NCBI GenBank assembly: GCA_037179515.1
Contig: JAXCGZ010011657.1
Coordinates: 1 to 64,000 of the forward strand
Length of the DNA stretch: 64,000 nt
Source of the DNA: Halocaridina rubra
Lineage: Eukaryota; Arthropoda; Malacostraca; Decapoda; Atyidae
Reading direction: 5' to 3'
Position 1 is the first letter of the stretch, and the number at the start of each line of letters is the position of its first letter. A model generated the notes under the pieces. That model ran no database searches. It was not told where the DNA came from and saw only the letters and a program-made list of their open reading frames with translations. This document shows, piece after piece, positions 34,903-48,428 of the stretch. Made by a program: the position numbers and the translations under genes.

Positions 34903-36060
34903 CTGCTCTCTTAGTTGTTGCTCATAATTCAACCCTCCTAAACCAGTCACCATCCTTAGGGTTCTTCTTTTCACATTCTCTCTCAAGTCAATATCCCTCT
35001 GTAAATATTGTCTCGAGACTGTACTGTAGTAATATGAATGTGGTCTCACCAGTAACTTGTGCATCGTCAGTAGAAATTTGTTGTCCATACTTTTGATAAA
35101 ATTCCTGAATTGACTCGAGGGTAGAGTGCATAATGATTCCTAAGTCTTTCTCCTCTTCAGTTGATGTAATCAAAGTTCCATTTCAGTGATCATTTTGATG
35201 ATTTCCATAAGCCTGATGCATGAGTCTGCACTTGTTCTCATTAAAGGCCATCATTCCTTTCTCTGACCATTTGCTCCATTTGTCTATTTCATCCTGTAGT
35301 GTATATGCAGCTTTATTGTGGCTCACTGGGTAAAACATTTTCATTTAATATGCAGACTTGAGGAGTGTACTTGCAATTTTCTCTTCCATGTCATTAACAT
35401 ACAGTATATATAAAGTCGTTTCCTATGTAGATCCTTTTGACACACCACTTGTGGCCTTTGTCCAGTTTGATGCTTTGCCTATAACAGCTACACGTTGTTC
35501 CATGTCTAGCAACCAGTGCTTGATCCATCCCACCTTTTATGGACCAATTCCATGAGCTTCTAATTTCTTAATGAATCTTGCATTAGCTACTTTGTTGAGA
35601 GCCTTACTGTAGTCCAAATAAATTATATCTACTAGTTGACCTTCTTTCCACTTTTTAATCTTTTCCAAAAATGTTAACAAATTGGTCAAACAGGACCTTA
35701 CTTGACAATAACCACATTAAGATTGGTTAATAAGGTTATTTGTTTTAATTTGCTATAGAGTGTTGTCACTAATCAATGTTTCCTTAAGCTCCTGATTTGT
35801 AAGTTCATTCTGACAAGTCTGTAATTCTTTGCTTCTTTCCTCCTACCAGATTTCTATATTGGAGTAACACTAGCCTTCTTCCAGTCCATATGGACAATTC
35901 ATTCATTCCAAGACTTTGTGAATAACAAACTTAATGGTAAAGAGATTTCCTGCTACTTCTCCTTCAAAACAGTTATTGAGATACCATCAACTCCTGGTTC
36001 TTATCCTGGCTTGGTGTTACTTCTTAATTTTAGTAGCAGAAAAGTTTACATACTTTAACA
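34903..36060 (-). pseudogene. Older CR1-like LINE, RT part
   Basis: Minus-strand fragments resemble CR1 RT: LDYSKALNKVANARFIKKL (about 35620), YILYVNDMEEKIAS (about 35405), KWSEKGMMAFNENKC (about 35265), TSTEEEKDLGIIMHSTLE (about 35165), YLQRDIDLRENVKRRTLRMV (about 35010). Many stops and frameshifts. The catalytic YADD/FADD segment is lost. It continues in 33122-32830 beyond T1. Confidence 0.7.
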
Positions 36061-37119
36061 TCTCTTCCACACCCCCAGTAAACAAGGTCTTTTCCAAGGG
36101 TAAATAGTGCAGCGTCTCTAGTGTAAAAATTGTAGATAATTAATTGCTTACAACTGTTGCTGTGACTTCATTGTCCACAATGAGGCATCCATTGTCATCC
36201 ACAACTGAGCCAACGAAATCTGTAACTTTACTTCTGACATAGTTATAGGAGAATGTGGTATCCCTTATTAATGTTTGAATAGCATAAAGACAATATACTG
36301 TATACTGATGTTTTTGATGCCTCTAATAACATTCTGTTGCTTATACGTGTTGAACCATGTATTGTATCGGGCTGGCTACCATTATGGCAAAGCCTCCCAT
36401 TCATAACTATTGATAAATTACTATTGTACAGCAGAACTCTTAAACAATTTGGTTGAATAAAAGCTTTCTAAAGATAATATAAGTGAACTTTCCCATATAA
36501 AGATTCCTCTAATTCACTCACTTTAATCGCCAGTAACATAACCAACTTCTCTGCATACCCAAAATGGTGACAGTTTAGATGATTGTTGAACAGATGGAAT
36601 TTTAAGATAAAATTATAGATATTTCTACTCCCTAAGCTGCTGTCTAGATACTACTCCTTCTTGAATGTTCTTCACTGCCTAAGCAACCTTTCAACTCTTT
36701 GAGCCAGGAATGTATGTCAGTACGATAAAGATTATATGTTTGACACTGTTCTTACCTTACCTTGCTATTTGCACATTTGATTTTTCTAAACCGTATCATG
36801 TTTAGTGTTATGAATATATATCAAGACATTTTTCTCTACATATATATGTAAATGTTGATGACAGTTTCGTTTCTATTGTAGCATGTGTGTATGTCTGTAT
36901 ATATGCAGACACAGTATGTATACCTATTCATTTATATCAAGTATACACGTACAGATGCTCCTCTACTTACGAGCATCCGGAGATACGAACAACAACAATA
37001 ATAACAACGAGAATAATAATAATAATGATAATATTAATATGTATGATAGAGAAAGAGAGAGTGTGAATGAAATGTTCTTTGCGTTGGTATCAGGTCAATG
37101 TCACACAACAACAACGGTC

Positions 37120-37175
<56 letters not shown>

Positions 37176-37343
37176 TGTAATACATATGATGTAAGAGAAA
37201 GAGAGAGAACTCAGGCTCCTTCTTTACCAACCAAGTATTGTTTTAACATGAGTTGCCTAAGATTAGCAAACATAGTTGTAAGTGTTTATTTAATAATAAT
37301 AATAATAATAATGATAATAATGATGATAATAATAATAATAATG

Positions 37344-37403
<60 letters not shown>

Positions 37404-38088
37404 TATGCATGTGTGGCTAATACAGTGTACAGGACAATGCTGTCCTATATTTATTATGCTATTTCAGGGAGGTCCTGGGTTACATGTTCCCCTAGTTACA
37501 ATATTCTGCCGTTATGAAATAGGCCCATAAATTATTAATAAGTTATTAATAAATCGATTTTTCAACCTACCTGAACAATTAGTGAGTGTGGCGGACGAAT
37601 ATGCATATAGCAGCGCTGTTTTGTTTGTATATATAAAGTTAATGGCTTTACTTCTTTATTTGTTTATGTATAGATTATTTGAAGAAATCAGATAGAATTT
37701 ATGTACAAAATTATCAAACACATAGCCGTGTATGAACGATCCATCAACCTTTGTATTGTATACTGTAAACTTTTGCAAGTATTTTTCAGAGAGTACGACA
37801 TTATTATTTTACCTGTATCAGTGTAATATAGTTTTGTGGATGTCGTAAATATATTGATCATTTATCTCTAAACAGCAGTTTTAATATTTATTGAATAATT
37901 ATAATATGAATTGCAGATATGATATTACGTGAGTACGAAATATTGCCATCATATTTTTAACTGTCTTTCATGAAGTTTTAGAATTTTTTATTAATCTAGA
38001 CAGACTTTTGTAAACAGTAATATAGTTTTCATCACAATTCCCGTATATATATCAAGTTGACGGTTTTATTTACTCATTTGTTTATGTA
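36061..38088. other. Unassigned region with (AAT)n tracts
   Basis: No gene recognised. Microsatellites: mixed AAC/AAT 36988-37045, (AAT)n 37118-37175 and 37289-37402. A ~48-bp segment near 37628 (tttgtttatgtataga) recurs diverged at 38044, just before the Tigger A end. Confidence 0.5.
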
Positions 38089-38389
38089 TAGTGGAACCTC
38101 CACCTACAAACAGTTCGATCTACGAACAAATTTTGCATCGACCTACAAACACAATTTAAGAACAAATTTTGCATCGACCTACGAACAAATTTTGCATCGA
38201 CCCACGAACTCGCATACACTCGTATCCGCCCGGGCAACCTCGTTTTTACTCTCAGTTTTGCATTGGTGCCCGCACCGTGAAGTTCTTTCATTGTTGTCTC
38301 GTAGATTTCCATTGTCATTACATTTTACTTTAAGCTAGCTCTTATTATGGCTCCTAAGAAAATGAAGTGTGTTAATGAAATATATTACA

Positions 38390-39870
38390 GTGGAAACAAA
38401 AAAAGAAATAATAGCTAAATATGAAAATGGTGTTCGTGTTTCTGATCTTGCCACACAGTATAACATGACTAAAGTGACCGTCTGTACTATTGTAAAAAAT
38501 AAAGAGGTCTTGAAGGTGGCTGATGTGGATAAAGCATAGGTCTCAGATCATAGAAGTAGAAAAATTATTGATAGTTTAAATATATGAAAAATAGCTTGCT
38601 GGAGAAAGTGTTAGTGAGGCTATAATATGTGCAAAGGCTCTACAGATATTCTATGATTTAGCAGTGAACATTCCCAGTGCTAATGGCACAAAAATTGACG
38701 AGTTTAAAGCAGTTAGAGGCTTTGCAAATTTTCGTCGACAAACTGGAATTCATAGTGTTGTTAGGCATGGAGAGGCGACCAAAAGGCAGCAGATGCCTAT
38801 GTGCAAGAATTCACTAAATTTATCATCGACAAACTGGAATTCATAGTGTTGTTAGGCATGGAGAGGCGACCAAAAGGCAGCAGATGCCTATGTGCTAGAA
38901 TTCTCTAAATTTTTCGAAAGTGAAGGTTACCTCTCACAGCAAGTTTTAACTGTGATGAAACAGGCCTGTTTTGGAAGAAAATGCCTAAAAGAACCTATCT
39001 AGCCCAAGAGGAGAAGACAATGCCTGGCCACAAACCAATGAAGGACAGGCTTACACTTTTATTCTGAACCAATGCGAGTGGGGATTGCAAAATTAAGCCT
39101 CTTTTAGTCTACCACTCTGAAATTCCGTGCATTTTTAAGTGCAGTAATGTGTTGCAGGCAAGACTTCTGGTAATGTGGAGGTCGAATAGCAAGGCTTGGG
39201 TAACATGTATCCTATTCATAGAATGGTTGACTGAAGTTTTTGTGTCAGCTGTCAAAAAATATCTTGAGAAAAAAGGTTTGCTCCTTTAGTTTCTTCTGAC
39301 AATGGACAACGCTCCTACCCTTCCTCCAAGTTTGGATGAAGACCTTGCTGTTGAATACGACTTCATAAAAGTCAAATTGTTGCCTCCAAACACCACTCCT
39401 CTCCTCCATCCCATGGACCAGCATGTCATTTCAAATTTTAAGAAGCTGTATACGAAGGGTCTTTTTGCCAGCTGTTTCCAGGCCACCAATGACACGGATT
39501 TGACCCTTCATGAATTATGTAAAGACCACTTCAATATCCTCCCCAGCATTGGCCTCAGTGACAAGGCATGGAAGGCGGTATCTTACTGCACGTTGAACTC
39601 TGCCTGAAGGAAACTTTGGCTAGGTTGTGTTGCTGATAGAGACTTCAAGGGTTTCAAGCAGGAACTAGCTGTTAAAATTGTGAATGAGATTGTGGCCACG
39701 GGCAAAAATTTGGGCTTGAAGATCAGTGAGGAGGATATGGAGGAGCATGTGGAGGACCACAAACAAGAACTCACCACAGAAGAATTGATCATGTTGCAAC
39801 ATGAATAGGTGAAGACTCTCCAAGAGGACCAATCAGCGGAGGAGGATGAGAGGGTAAGTTTTTCAAGTAA
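38390..39870 (+). pseudogene. Tigger/pogo-like transposase (element A)
   Basis: N-terminal CENP-B/psq helix-turn-helix: ETKKEIIAKYENGVRVSDLA then QYNMTKVTVCTIVKN (about 38395-38500). The Tc5/CENPB-type helical region follows (AVRGFANFRRQTGIHSVV, about 38710). DDE catalytic part: FNCDETGLFWKKMPKRT (about 38950), the second Asp in LTMDNAP (about 39298), and LLPPNTTPLLHPMDQHVI (about 39380-39430). Acidic tail to about 39870 (LKISEEDMEEHVEDHKQELT). A 91-bp tandem duplication (38735-38825, 38826-38916), several stops and frameshifts kill it. An intact protein would bind its TIRs and cut at TA. Confidence 0.85.
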
Positions 39871-40167
39871 AAAGTTTAAAGTAACTTTTAGTAAGTAGAG
39901 TGATGTGCAGACTTTTATTGAGACTTATCACCTGGACAAAACTGTGAGTAACAGAACAGTGAACATTTCATATGCAATGTGATGTCTCATATTAGAAAAA
40001 TTTATCAGCAAAGAAAATGACCAATTTCTCTGGATCGCTTTCTTGTGCCAATATCAGCCTGAGAACCAACTTCCAAGAGAAAACATACATGTAGAGAGTA
40101 AACGCCAGAAATACAGCCTGTATCTGAACAGTTGCCCGACGTTTTTATGGAATGGACTCTCCCTCGA

Positions 40168-40321
40168 AGGAGTCCTCCTCCTCCTCCTCCTCCTCCTCCT
40201 CCTCCTCCTCCTCCTCCTCCTCCTCCTCCTCCTCCTCCTCCTCCTCCTCCTCCTCCTCCTCCTCCTCCTCCTCCTCCTCCTCCTCCTCCTCCTCCTCCTC
40301 CTCCTCCTCCTCCTCCTCCTC
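40168..40321. repeat. (CTC)n microsatellite, about 51 units
   Basis: Near-perfect CTC repeat inside Tigger A, downstream of the transposase. The poly-Ser, poly-Pro, poly-Leu, poly-Arg and poly-Glu frames are artefacts. Confidence 0.95.
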
Positions 40322-40799
40322 TGCCACCATCTATGTGTGCCAGCAACTATCATCCACAAAGGTAAATACAGTACTGTACCATGTTTCATATTAGTACAGT
40401 AAAATTTCTTTCTATTTTTAATGTAGCCTAATTTTCTTATTACAGGTGTATTTATACATTTTTATAATATATATACCATAAAATTTAAAAAGGTATATTT
40501 CTGGGGCTGGGGAACGGATTAATTTGTTTAGCATGCATTTCAATGGGAAAAATTGTTTCGAGTTAAGAACATTTCGACTCACAAACGGGGTTTAGGAAAG
40601 GGTAAAGTTTGTAACTTAAAGGAATTAGATTTAATTTATATAAAAAATGACCAAATACATATCCATAAATACGATCTTTATGCAATGTTTGTTGAGGTTG
40701 GCTATGTTGTCGTCAAAAGGCATACGACTGAATAGAAAAAGAAGAACCATCGCTTAGTTCACTCTCGTACACCATACTGTTTCTCGTGCTCATTTGCTG

Positions 40800-41056
40800 T
40801 GCTTACATATTTCAACATGATTGAAATGAAGAAGTTATTAGTGCTCGGGCTGGATGACCAGCATCGACAGTACATCCCATTAAGCCTTCTGTTGATTAAG
40901 GAGAAAACAAAAAAATTGTTTAATGCTGTAAAAATGGGAAAGGGAGGGAAGAAGAATCATCTGCCATCTTCCCACTCGTATGCCATATTATTGTTCTTGT
41001 GCTCATTTGCTGGTATTGAGCCATTTGCTGCTGGCAAGAATGGAAAATGTATTTAA
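40800..41056 (+). pseudogene. Fragment of a second Tigger transposase DNA-binding domain
   Basis: Codons read EMKKLLVLGLDDQHRQYIPL then SLLLIKEKTKKLFNAVKMGK. This is the pattern of the Tc5/CENPB helix-turn-helix in Tigger and jerky proteins (xKLLxLWxxDQ...IPLSxxxIxEKAxxLF). No catalytic part follows; the sequence degrades after about 40940. Differs from the element A protein, so it is a third Tigger lineage. Confidence 0.6.
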
Positions 41057-41431
41057 TGTATTTTTATATATTTCTCATATATGTAGACTTTGATATATAT
41101 TTGATGTGTAATGCAATAAATGTCGATATTGTGTTCAAGACATGTATGTGTATAGAGGCAAATGCTGAAATGTGAAGGTTTCAAAGTTGGATATGAGTCT
41201 GATGATTCAACCCAACCACTCTAGTAATGGTAAGCAATACTGTATAGTGTACTTTTACTACACCTTGTTAATTTTTTCTGCATTTTTTTTTACTGCAAAA
41301 TTGCAGTAATGCCCCTAGAAAATAATAGTAAAAAAATACAAAATTCGCGAACAACATCCATGCAAAAAAATTCGAGAAAAAAAAATTTCATTTTAGCAAA
41401 AAAATCAACTGCCTCGGAGGCACTTTTCCGC
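41057..41431. other. AT-rich spacer, nothing recognised
   Basis: Incidental ORFs only. It may belong to the decayed Tigger next to it (attcgcgaacaacatcc near 41343). Confidence 0.4.
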
Positions 41432-42125
41432 CATCCTCCTCCTCTTCTACCGCTTAATTCGATCGGATATTATGAAGATAATTGAAAAAAGCATTAAGAA
41501 CAAACAGCAAACACATTTTCATTATAATAGCGTGTGAGGGTGCATCAACTGATACGGAAGTAGCAAAACGTTTGCCGATAAAGGTTCGTTCTCCCGCATC
41601 CTCCTCCTCTTCTACCGCTTAATGCGATCGAATATTATGAAGAAAATTGAAAAAAAGCATCAAGAACAAACAGCAAACAAATTTTCGATATAATATCGTC
41701 AGGGAAATAGCGTGCGAGGGTGTATCAGCTCATATGGAAGTGTGACAAAATGTTTGCCGATAGAGGTTCGTTCTCCTGCATCCTCCTCCTCTTCTACCGC
41801 TTAAGTCGATCGAATATTATGAAGAGAATTGAAAAAAAGCATTAAGAACAAACAGCAAACAAATTTTCTATATAATATTGTCAGGGAAATAGCGTGCAAG
41901 GGTGCATCAGCTGATACGGAAGTGTGACAAAACATTTGCCGATAGAGGTTCGTTCTCCCGCATCCTCCTCCTCTTCTACCGCTTAATGCAATCGAATATT
42001 ATGAAGAAAATTGAAAAAAAGCATTAAGAACAAACAGCAAACAAATTTGCGATATAGTATCCTCAGGGAAATAGCGTGAGAGGGTGCATCAGCTGATACG
42101 GATGTGGCAAAACGTTTGCATCCTC
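41432..42125 (+). repeat. Tandem repeat, four units of 165-182 bp
   Basis: Units start with catcctcctcctcttctacc at 41432, 41597, 41779 and 41961 (degenerate fifth start near 42119). Each contains ttaattcgatcg(g/a)atattatg and a gcatcagctgatacggaagt block. Units 2-4 include cagggaaatagcgtg. Confidence 0.85.
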
Positions 42126-42780
<655 letters not shown>

Positions 42781-43712
42781 CAGTGTTACCCCGGTTATTC
42801 GCGCTTCTTGGTTCGCGTTCTCACTCTATCGCGGTTTTTTTTTTGGATAAATTATTATTTTATTTTATGGGTATACGCAAAAATATTAAAATATTGAAAA
42901 TTTTTTTTTTCAGTATTTTCATTTTTTTTTTTAAATTTACGTTGCTTGCTGTTATTTATAATGTAAAGGGTGTTTTTTTAACAGTGCAGGGAGGGTTTAT
43001 ACAGTTCGTAAACGAAAAAATAATTGTAAATGAGTATGTGTGTCATGTCATCATCACCTCATTCATGGTAATTTTATCTATCACTTTCATAAAAATTTAC
43101 GTTGCTTGCTGTTATTTATAATGTAAAGGGTGTTTTTTAACAGTGCAGGGAGGGTTTATACAGTACGTAAACGAAAAAATAATTGTAAATGAGTATGTAT
43201 GTCACGTCATCATCACATTCACGGTAAGTTTTCCTATCACTTTCATAAAAATTTACATTGCTTGCTGTTATTTATAATGTAAAGGGTGTTTTTTCAACAG
43301 TTCAGGGAGGGTTTATACAGTATGTAAACGAAAAAATAATTGTAAATGAGTATGTATGTCACGTCATCATCACATTCACGGTAAGTTTTCCTATCACTTT
43401 CATAAAATTTAACAGTGCAGGGAGGGTTTATACAGTACGTAAACGAAAAAATAATTGTAAATGATATGTATGTCACGTCATTATCACCTCATTCACTGTA
43501 ATTTTATCTATCACTTTCATAAAAATTTACGTTGCTTGCTGTTATTTATAATGTAAAGGGTGTTTTTTTAACAGTGCAGGGAGGGTTTATACAGTGTAAA
43601 CGTAAAAATATATTAAAATATCTATGTACATATAGGCAGATCCTACTTCGCGTATTTCCTGGTTCGCGGTGGGTCCCGGAACCGAACTACCGCGATAAGT
43701 GAGGCAACACTG
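42781..43712 (+). mobile_element. Tigger derivative T2
   Basis: Starts cagtgttaccccggttattc and ends ...gaggcaacactg, flanked by TA. Contains about five ~160-bp 3' repeats (near 42938, 43098, 43254, a truncated one at 43408, and 43528). No transposase codons. Same structure as T1 with half the repeats. Confidence 0.85.
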
Positions 43713-43714
43713 TA

Positions 43715-45012
43715 TAGTGATCCCCCGCTGGATGGCGTTTTCACTGTACCACGTTTTTTTTTTTTTTGGCAAATTATTATTTTATTGTTTGGGCATGTGC
43801 TAAATATTAAAATATTAAAAAAAATAAAAATTCTCAGTATTTTAATTTTTTTATTGAAAAAAACATATTTCATTATCTAATTGATAAAAAAAATTTATTT
43901 CCCAGCCTACGAATAATAAAACAGTAAAAAATAGTAAAAAACATAAATTTAGATATATGTACGTACAGTATAACTCACAGTATTGCATTATGCGAAATAG
44001 TGTCCGATAGCGTACAATGTATTGGGGTCGCAGCTACGTGAGCTAGCATATATATATTTATATTTCCAGTAGTTTCGTGATTTTATTGATAAAAACGCGT
44101 ATTTCTTAGCCTAAGAATAATAAAACAGTAAAAAATAGTAAAAACATAAATACTAACAGTATTGCAACATGTAAAATACAATACCGCTATCAGCGTTTCG
44201 GACAAAGGCTCGTTCAGTTTAACTCACGTGTGCCCCGTTCACGTTGTGCTTATTAAACGTTTTGCTTGTGTCCGATAGCGTACAATGTATTGGGGTCGCA
44301 GGTACGTGAGCTAGCATATATATTTATATTTTCAGTAGTTTCATGATTTTATTGATAAAAAAACGTATTTCTTAGCCTAAGAATAATAAAACAGTAAAAA
44401 ATAGAAAGAAACATAAATACTAACAGAATTGCAACATGTAAAATACAATACCGCTATCAGTGTTTCGGACAAAGGCTTCCATCATCTACCATTGTCTCGC
44501 CTCACTCGTGTGCGCCGTTCATGTTGTGCTTATTAATATGTTTTGCTTGTGATTTTTTTACTCGCATATTTTAACCTTTGCAATGCCTCCCAAGCATCCT
44601 TCATCTTCTAAGGCTTCTTGTAGTGAGCCTAAGCGGCAAAGGAAAATGTTGACCATAACAGATAAGGTAAGTTTACCTATCACGTACATATAAATTTACG
44701 TTGCATTCTGTTATTTATAAAGTAAAGGGTGGTTTTTTAACAGTGCAGGGAGGGTTTATACAGTAAACGTAAAAATAATTGTAAAATACCTATGTACATG
44801 AGTATGTCATATAAATTTACGCTTGCATGCTGTTATTTATGAAGTAAAGGGTGGTTTGTTAACAGTACAGGGAGGGCTTATACAGTTTGTACGGTATAAG
44901 CGTAAAAATAACTTAAAATGTCTATGAACATATTGGCTGATCCTACTTCGCGATTTTCCTGTTTCGCGCCGGGTCCCAGCGCCGAACCCTCGTGATAATG
45001 GGGGGATCACTG
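43715..45012 (+). mobile_element. Tigger derivative T3 with transposase N-terminus
   Basis: Ends tagtgatcccccgctgga and gggggatcactg, TA on both sides. Two leader modules (43960-44270, 44280-44480) precede ATG 44583, which encodes MPPKHPSSSKASCSEPKRQR and KMLTITDK. At 44669 the gene jumps to gtaagttt and two 3' repeats. The rest of the transposase is deleted. Confidence 0.85.
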
Positions 45013-45108
45013 TATACATACACACAGTAATCCCTCATTTATCGCGGGGGTTCGGTTCCGGGACTGGCCGCGATAGGTGAACTTCCGCGAAGTGGGAACA
45101 CCTTAAAA

Positions 45109-45223
<115 letters not shown>

Positions 45224-45444
45224 AAATAAAATAAAATAAAGATGATTATGACACCAGGACGCCCCAAAAATGATAAAATAAAACATCCTTTATCAGGCTG
45301 TAAAGAGAAACAGATGGAGAGTGTACTGACTTGTCAGATGTGAAGAGATTATAAAAGAGGTGTATTGAATATCCAGCTCTCTGCTGGGTTTTAATATACC
45401 TCTGCATTACTTTCATGATGTCTATTCCAAAAATTCTCCTTAGA

Positions 45445-45936
<492 letters not shown>

Positions 45937-45984
45937 CCCCCCCAACATTCTATTCTACCCAACCCGCCACACTCTCTCTGTCTC

Positions 45985-47050
45985 ATTAGACCATGATATA
46001 CTAATAGAAAAACTAACTTGTGTGGGTATTAGGGAAACACCATTACAGTTATTTAAGAGCTACTTGAAAAATAGAAAACAAGCCGTATATTGTAATGGGA
46101 AAGCATCTTTGTTGCAAACTATTGAGAGGGGAGTACCACAGGGATCAATACTGGGCCCATTGTTATTTTTAGTTTATATAAATGATATTTCCAAGGCCAG
46201 TAATAAATTCAAATATATTCTCTATGCAGATGACACCAACCTTTTTTGCATGATAATAACCTTGACCACCTGCATTCTGTTTTAAATAGTGAACTAGAAA
46301 AAATTAACAACTGTGTCTCTGTTAATAAATTAAGGCTAAATGTTTCCAAAACTGACTATATCTTATTTCAAAATAGATCTGTAGTACACAATAATGGTCA
46401 AGTTAATATGAATGGGTATGAATTTAAAAGAGTTGCTTGTAAGAAATTTTTGGGAGTAATTATTGATGAAAATTTAAGTTGGAAATATCATATTCAATCT
46501 GTCTGCTCAAAACTGTTCAAGACGTTTGGAATTTTGTATAAAATTCGCCATAACCTAACAAATGAGGCCTTAAAAAGCATATACTATTCCCTGTGTTATT
46601 CTCATATTATATACTGTTTGTCCATCTGGGGTTGTACTTGGCCGTCAATTGTAAGGGATGTATTTGTAACTCAGAAAAGACTTATCAGAACTATTACATA
46701 TAGTGGAAAATATGACTCAACTTCCTCTTTATTCAAGGAGCTAAACTTGCTTAAATTTAATTACTTGATACAATATTTCTGTCTTATTATTATACATAGT
46801 GATGTTAATGATAACAGAAAATTATTTAGATTTATTCAACACAACCATGGAACCAGAGGTAACAATATAAATTTGATATGTCCACAGCCGAGAACAACCT
46901 TGTGAAAATTTTCTATTCACTGTTTTGGGCCAAAATGTTGGAATGCATTACCAGAAGATTTAAAAACAATAACTGGCACAACTTTATTTAAAAACAAACT
47001 CAAACAGCATTTATTTACTAGGCAAAATCAAGCAGCTGTTGATTAATAAT
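45985..47050 (+). pseudogene. Daphne/L2-like LINE reverse transcriptase, C-terminal half
   Basis: RT motifs: GVPQGSILGPLLFLVYINDI (about 46130) and ILYADDTNLF (about 46220), preceded by LFKSYLKNRKQAVYCNGKAS. A frameshift at about 46235-46250 leads into the thumb/C-terminal region (INNCVSVNKLRLNVSKTDYI, FLGVIIDENLSWKYHI, YSHIIYCLSIWGCTW, RLIRTITYSGKYD). TGA at 46903 is followed in frame by CFGPKCWNALPEDLK and ends QNQAAVD at about 47045. The catalytic YADD is intact. 5'-truncated at RT. Not closely related to the CR1 copies; I place it in the L2/Daphne/Crack group by its motif style. Confidence 0.75.
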
Positions 47051-47325
47051 TAATACAGTATTAGTATATCATTATGTCCAGGTTAAGGTCATGCTACTGT
47101 TTTGTTTTATTACAAGATAAGTATGAGATTGCTATATTGGAGCTTTTGTTAACTATTGCCGTCATACTTTAATTTATGTGAAATGTATATTTAACTGCCC
47201 GCCAAGGAGCTCTTGCTCAGCAGGCTAGTGCCTCTGAATATAATGTACATATTTATTCCTGTATGTATACTAAATATTTGGCAATAAAGTCTATGACTAT
47301 GACTATGACTATTAAAGTAAATAAA
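47051..47325 (+). other. 3'UTR and (TATGAC)n tail of the Daphne-like LINE
   Basis: AT-rich 3'UTR followed by gcaataaagtc and tatgactatgactatgac (about 47292-47310). A short tandem hexamer at the 3' end is typical for LINEs of this group. An (AAT)n tract follows at 47357-47440. Confidence 0.65.
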
Positions 47326-47354
47326 CCAACAGATGTACAAACAATGATGAGCCC

Positions 47355-47400
<46 letters not shown>

Positions 47401-47402
47401 TG

Positions 47403-47439
<37 letters not shown>

Positions 47440-47718
47440 GATCTAAGGAGAATTATTGGATTAGACATCATGAAAGTAATGCAGAGGTATGTTAAAACCC
47501 AGCAGAGAGCTGGATATTCATTACACAGCTTTTATAATCCCTTCACATCTGACAGGTCATTACACTTTCCATCTCTGTTTCTCTTTACAGCCTGATAAAG
47601 GCTGTTTTATTTTACCATTTTTTGCCCATCCTGGTGTCACCAAAAAAAAAAAAAATGCCAAAAAAATCCGCGATACAGTGAATCCGCATTAGGTGAACCT
47701 TGAAATAGCGAAGGACTA

Positions 47719-47819
<101 letters not shown>

Positions 47820-48428
47820 CTGTACAGTGATCCTTCGCTCTGTCGCGATTCTTAGCTCGCGAATTCACTGTATCGTGTTTTTTTTGGCATTTTTTTTTTT
47901 TTTGGTATATGCAAAAATATTAAAATATTAAAAAAATAAAATTTTTCAGTATTTAAATTTTTTTATTGAAGAAAAAATTTCATTATTTTTTTGATAAAAT
48001 TCTTTTTTTCCCAGCCTACGAATAATAAACCAATAAGAAATAGTAAAAAAACATAAATTTGAACATGTAACTCTGCACCATAGAAAGTACAATGCCGGTA
48101 TCAGCGTTTCGGAAAACGCAAAGGGTCGCACCTACGTGAGCTAGCATATATTAAAATTTCCAGTAGTTTCATGATTTTATTGATAAAAAAACGTATTTCT
48201 TAGCCTAAGAATAATAAAACAATAAAAAATAAAAAAAACATAAATACTAACAGTATTGCACCATGTAAAATACGATACCGGTATCAGCGTTTCGGAAAAC
48301 GAAAAGGGCCGCACCTACGTGAGGTAGTGAATATTAAAATTTTCATTATTTTATTGATAAAACAAGTATTTCCTAGCCTAAGAGTAATAAAACAGTAAAA
48401 AATAGTAAAAAACATTAATTTAGATATA

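Larger units (their letters stand above)
38089..40600 (+). mobile_element. Tigger-type transposon A
   Basis: Left end tagtggaacctccacctacaaac with repeats of (t)acgaacaaattttgcatcga. The right-terminal region around 40505-40600 (ggggaacggattaatttg, gagttaagaacatttcgact) matches what I know of Tigger ends. The exact right boundary is uncertain. Between them lies a broken transposase gene and a (CTC)n tract (40168-40321). Confidence 0.75.

Noticed and set aside
40005..40402. Poly-Ser/Pro/Leu/Arg/Glu/Gly frames
   Set aside because: Translation of (CTC)n on both strands; no conserved flanking domain.
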